Shown here piece by piece: positions 61,562-61,889 of a DNA stretch of 61,889 nt (positions are counted from its first letter, which is position 1; each line of letters opens with the position of its first letter). Source of the DNA: Gammaproteobacteria bacterium UBA1119. Its GTDB lineage: Bacteria > Pseudomonadota > Gammaproteobacteria > Pseudomonadales > Azotimanducaceae. The position numbers and the translations under genes are program-made. The stretch is from positions 1 to 61,889 of the forward strand of contig DCBA01000071.1 in the NCBI GenBank assembly GCA_002313255.1, in the 5' to 3' direction. The notes beneath the pieces are model-generated. The model saw nothing but the letters and a program-made list of their open reading frames with translations, had not been told where the DNA came from and searched no databases.

Positions 61562-61889
61562 TTATTTGAGGGAAACGGTGATAAAAAAGTTCCTGCTACC
61601 TCTTTTAATCTCCAGACGAGCAGAGCCCTGGGCCAGCACGTTCTCAAACTCGAGTCTGTCTTCCGCCACGTTACCGATAGCCCGGTTATTTACCGAGAGC
61701 AAAATATCGCCGGGTTGAAGTCCGGTTTGCCTCAACGCTGGATGCGAGGCTAAGTTGCCCAGGCGGTACCCCCCTGCAACTTCTGTTGAAATGGGTTTAA
61801 TCCCCAGTTCTGCGAGTGTACCTTCCGCGTCGTTTTCGAGTCGACCCTGGTAGGACGCAATAACTTGTCGGACTGATTGTTGAGTGTTA
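61562..61889 (-). CDS. gspC: Type II secretion protein GspC, C-terminal PDZ part (5' end outside window)
   Basis: Inner-membrane protein linking the secretin to the inner platform. The visible 108 residues hold 'LAELGIKPISTEVAGGYRLG' region and the PDZ motif 'GLQPGDILLSVNNRAIGN', ending 'RNFFITVSLK'. The N-terminal membrane anchor and homology region lie beyond the edge. Assigned GspC from the PDZ end and the gspD directly after it. Confidence 0.85.
   Translation of the reverse strand, partial: NTQQSVRQVIASYQGRLENDAEGTLAELGIKPISTEVAGGYRLGNLASHPALRQTGLQPGDILLSVNNRAIGNVAEDRLEFENVLAQGSARLEIKRGSRNFFITVSLK

Overview
The window is a gene-dense stretch of bacterial chromosome carrying 57 protein-coding genes (the first and last cut by the window edges) and one gene remnant. 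It has no rRNA, tRNA, insertion sequence, prophage or CRISPR array that I can see. Gene content and order point to a gammaproteobacterium: a YfgM-BamB-Der block, an RpoE-RseA-RseB block beside nadB and sdhE, a two-membrane cell envelope (BamB lipoprotein, type II secretion), large single-chain PurL, PurT and YgfZ. From memory, the order resembles a shortened version of a pseudomonad chromosome with many intervening genes missing, so an uncultured lineage with a reduced or streamlined genome is my inference. Base composition and coding style look uniform, and I see no island of foreign DNA.

Layout. 1-397: end of a short-chain dehydrogenase. 530-5784: queA, tgt, yajC, secD, secF (queuosine tRNA modification and Sec accessory proteins) in one tightly overlapping run. 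5791-9564: suhB facing trmJ, a small exported protein, then iscR-iscS. 9668-15880: ndk, rlmN, hisS, yfgM, bamB, der. 15855-18021 (minus): xseA and a LytM/M23 endopeptidase. 18143-25693: guaB-guaA ending in a terminator, then tadA and purL. 25709-28093: a Nudix hydrolase facing a gamma-carbonic-anhydrase-like gene and purT. 28094-28412: a structured non-coding stretch before leuA (to 30116). 30126-32248 (minus): a CorC-type CBS protein and a YpjD/CcsA-like membrane protein. 32353-35752: ffh, rpsP, rimM, trmD, rplS. 35809-43890: xerD, dsbC, hom, recJ, prfB (with its programmed frameshift), lysS, ung. 44026-49075: ygfZ, sdhE, nadB, rpoE, rseA, rseB. 49261-53417: lepA, rnc, era, recO. 53405-53722: a remnant of an rlmD-like methyltransferase. 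53853-57130: adk, moeA facing tsaB, rsmJ. 57139-59562 (minus): plsB. 59640-61889 (minus): gspD and the end of gspC.

How the genes work together. Most products serve translation and RNA handling (QueA, Tgt, TrmJ, RlmN, HisS, Der, RimM, TrmD, L19, S16, RF2, LysS, LepA, RNase III, Era, TsaB, TadA, RsmJ), protein export (YajC-SecDF, YfgM, Ffh, BamB, DsbC, GspCD), purine synthesis (GuaBA, PurL, PurT) and envelope stress control (RpoE-RseA-RseB). Genes are packed with 1-8 bp overlaps and frequent GTG or TTG starts.

I looked for a new system and did not find a convincing one. The observations most worth checking are the structured 320-base stretch before leuA, the isc locus reduced to iscRS with an IscS lacking its usual C-terminal tail, a divergent moeA/tsaB pair with only 6 bases between start codons, the rlmD remnant, and a run of expected neighbours (iscUA-hscBA-fdx, ispG, thrC, mucD/degP, lepB, pdxJ-acpS) missing from otherwise conserved blocks.
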